Below are positions 5,999-6,423 of a stretch of DNA of 6,423 nucleotides, piece after piece. Every line of letters starts with the position of its first letter. The stretch's first letter is position 1. The DNA comes from an uncultured bacterium. Lineage in GTDB: Bacteria > Pseudomonadota > Gammaproteobacteria > Burkholderiales > Burkholderiaceae_E. Made by a program: the position numbers and the translations under genes. The notes beneath the pieces were generated by a model. That model had not been told where the DNA came from. It saw nothing but the letters and a program-made list of their open reading frames with translations, and did not search any database. The stretch is from assembly GCA_903864485.1 (NCBI GenBank), contig CAIPGD010000459.1:1-6423 (forward strand), read 5' to 3'.

Positions 5999-6361
5999 GT
6001 GTTAAGGCGGTTGAAGTTTCTAGAAGGTGTGGGCAAGACGGCTGTGATCAGCAGCGTAATGATTACGTTGTTGAGCGCTGTGCCCACGATCAGCGTCGCG
6101 GCCGATGTCGCCGCAGGAAAGGCCAAGGCCAGCGTAACGTGCGCGATGTGCCACGGGCCGCTCGGCCAATCGATGCAGCCCAACGTACCGAACCTCTCGG
6201 GTCAGCCCGAGGTCTACACGGTTGAGCAGTTGCGAAACTACCGTTCCGGAAAACGCTCGCATGAAGTGATGTCCCTGATGGCCAAACCATTAACGGATAG
6301 CGAGATTGACAATCTGGCCGCCTGGTACGCCTCGTTGAAAGTCGACGTCGCCGAGAAATGA
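5999..6361 (+). CDS. Small periplasmic class I cytochrome c
   Basis: A 120-residue monoheme cytochrome c. From the GTG start, the N-terminus is a basic region (LRRLKF) followed by a hydrophobic signal sequence (about 14-33) with likely cleavage near VAA at 33-35 (before Asp36), giving a mature protein of about 85 residues. The heme-binding motif is CAMCH (48-52), with covalent Cys48 and Cys51 and axial His52. Downstream, PNLSGQP (64-70), YTVEQLRNYRSGKR (73-86), and MSLMAKPLTDSEIDNLAAWY (91-110) are typical of c4/c5/c553-like cytochromes; Met91 or Met94 would be the second axial ligand. The gene follows the dehydrogenase gene in the same orientation, and the protein could accept its electrons, though an intrinsic terminator lies between them. 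The stop codon overlaps the first possible ATG of the next gene. The fold call is secure; the redox partner is inference. Confidence 0.92.
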   Translation: MLRRLKFLEGVGKTAVISSVMITLLSAVPTISVAADVAAGKAKASVTCAMCHGPLGQSMQPNVPNLSGQPEVYTVEQLRNYRSGKRSHEVMSLMAKPLTDSEIDNLAAWYASLKVDVAEK

Positions 6362-6423
6362 TGGATTACTTGATGAAGACACGAATTACCGTCTGCGCGA
6401 GCCTGTTGGTCACAGGCGTGGCG
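6358..6423 (+). CDS. Start of an exported protein, cut by the window edge
   Basis: A partial reading frame of at most 22 codons that runs off the right edge without a stop. ATGs occur at 6358 (overlapping the cytochrome stop as ATGA), 6361 and 6373. The start at 6373 gives MKTRITVCASLLVTGVA, a typical beginning of a Sec signal peptide, with GGAT at 6363-6366 as a weak ribosome-binding candidate 6 nt upstream. A start at 6358 would add MMDYL. Overlap or very close spacing suggests coupling to the cytochrome gene. The mature protein is not visible, so its family is unknown; another redox or periplasmic partner would fit the neighbourhood. Confidence 0.65.
   Translation, partial: MMDYLMKTRITVCASLLVTGVA

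Overview
The window reads as chromosomal DNA of a Gram-negative proteobacterium. It has a TonB/ExbD energy-transduction cluster, a Tat signal peptide, Sec signal peptides and a periplasmic c-type cytochrome. The TonB C-terminal domain (VCP near its start, QYKC and ATQEF near its end) and its N-terminal HVILGWALV segment resemble TonB proteins I associate with Betaproteobacteria, especially Burkholderiales. That placement is from memory, not from a search. All recognisable genes are on the + strand and densely packed.

Block 1 (49-4395) is probably one operon: exbD paralogue 1, exbD paralogue 2, tonB, a DUF1800 gene and a DUF1501 gene. The gaps are 53, 10, 10 and 11 nt, and the Shine-Dalgarno of the last gene overlaps the stop codon of the DUF1800 gene. 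An exbB gene would be expected just left of the window. The two ExbDs carry the membrane aspartate of the proton channel. TonB has a membrane anchor, a proline-rich spacer with runs of 12, 9 and 17 prolines, and a C-terminal receptor-binding domain. DUF1800 and DUF1501 proteins are a recurring gene pair of unknown function. The DUF1501 protein carries a Tat signal and belongs to a family related to sulfatases and alkaline phosphatases.

A 167-nt spacer (4396-4562) separates the blocks. It holds four head-to-tail imperfect copies of a 15-16 nt unit and a small hairpin with a UACG loop. I see no convincing terminator or promoter there.

Block 2 (4563 to the right edge) encodes an exported PQQ-type sugar/sorbosone dehydrogenase-like beta-propeller, a small periplasmic class I cytochrome c, and the start of another exported protein whose first possible ATG overlaps the cytochrome stop. 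A dehydrogenase passing electrons to the cytochrome is a reasonable inference. A strong intrinsic terminator lies between the dehydrogenase and cytochrome genes, and its T-tract touches the cytochrome Shine-Dalgarno. Expression of the cytochrome therefore requires either read-through or a promoter upstream of the terminator.

No tRNA, rRNA, CRISPR array, insertion sequence or phage gene was seen. The least explained elements are the linkage of the DUF1800/DUF1501 pair to TonB, the tandem repeat array in the spacer, and the terminator abutting the cytochrome ribosome-binding site.
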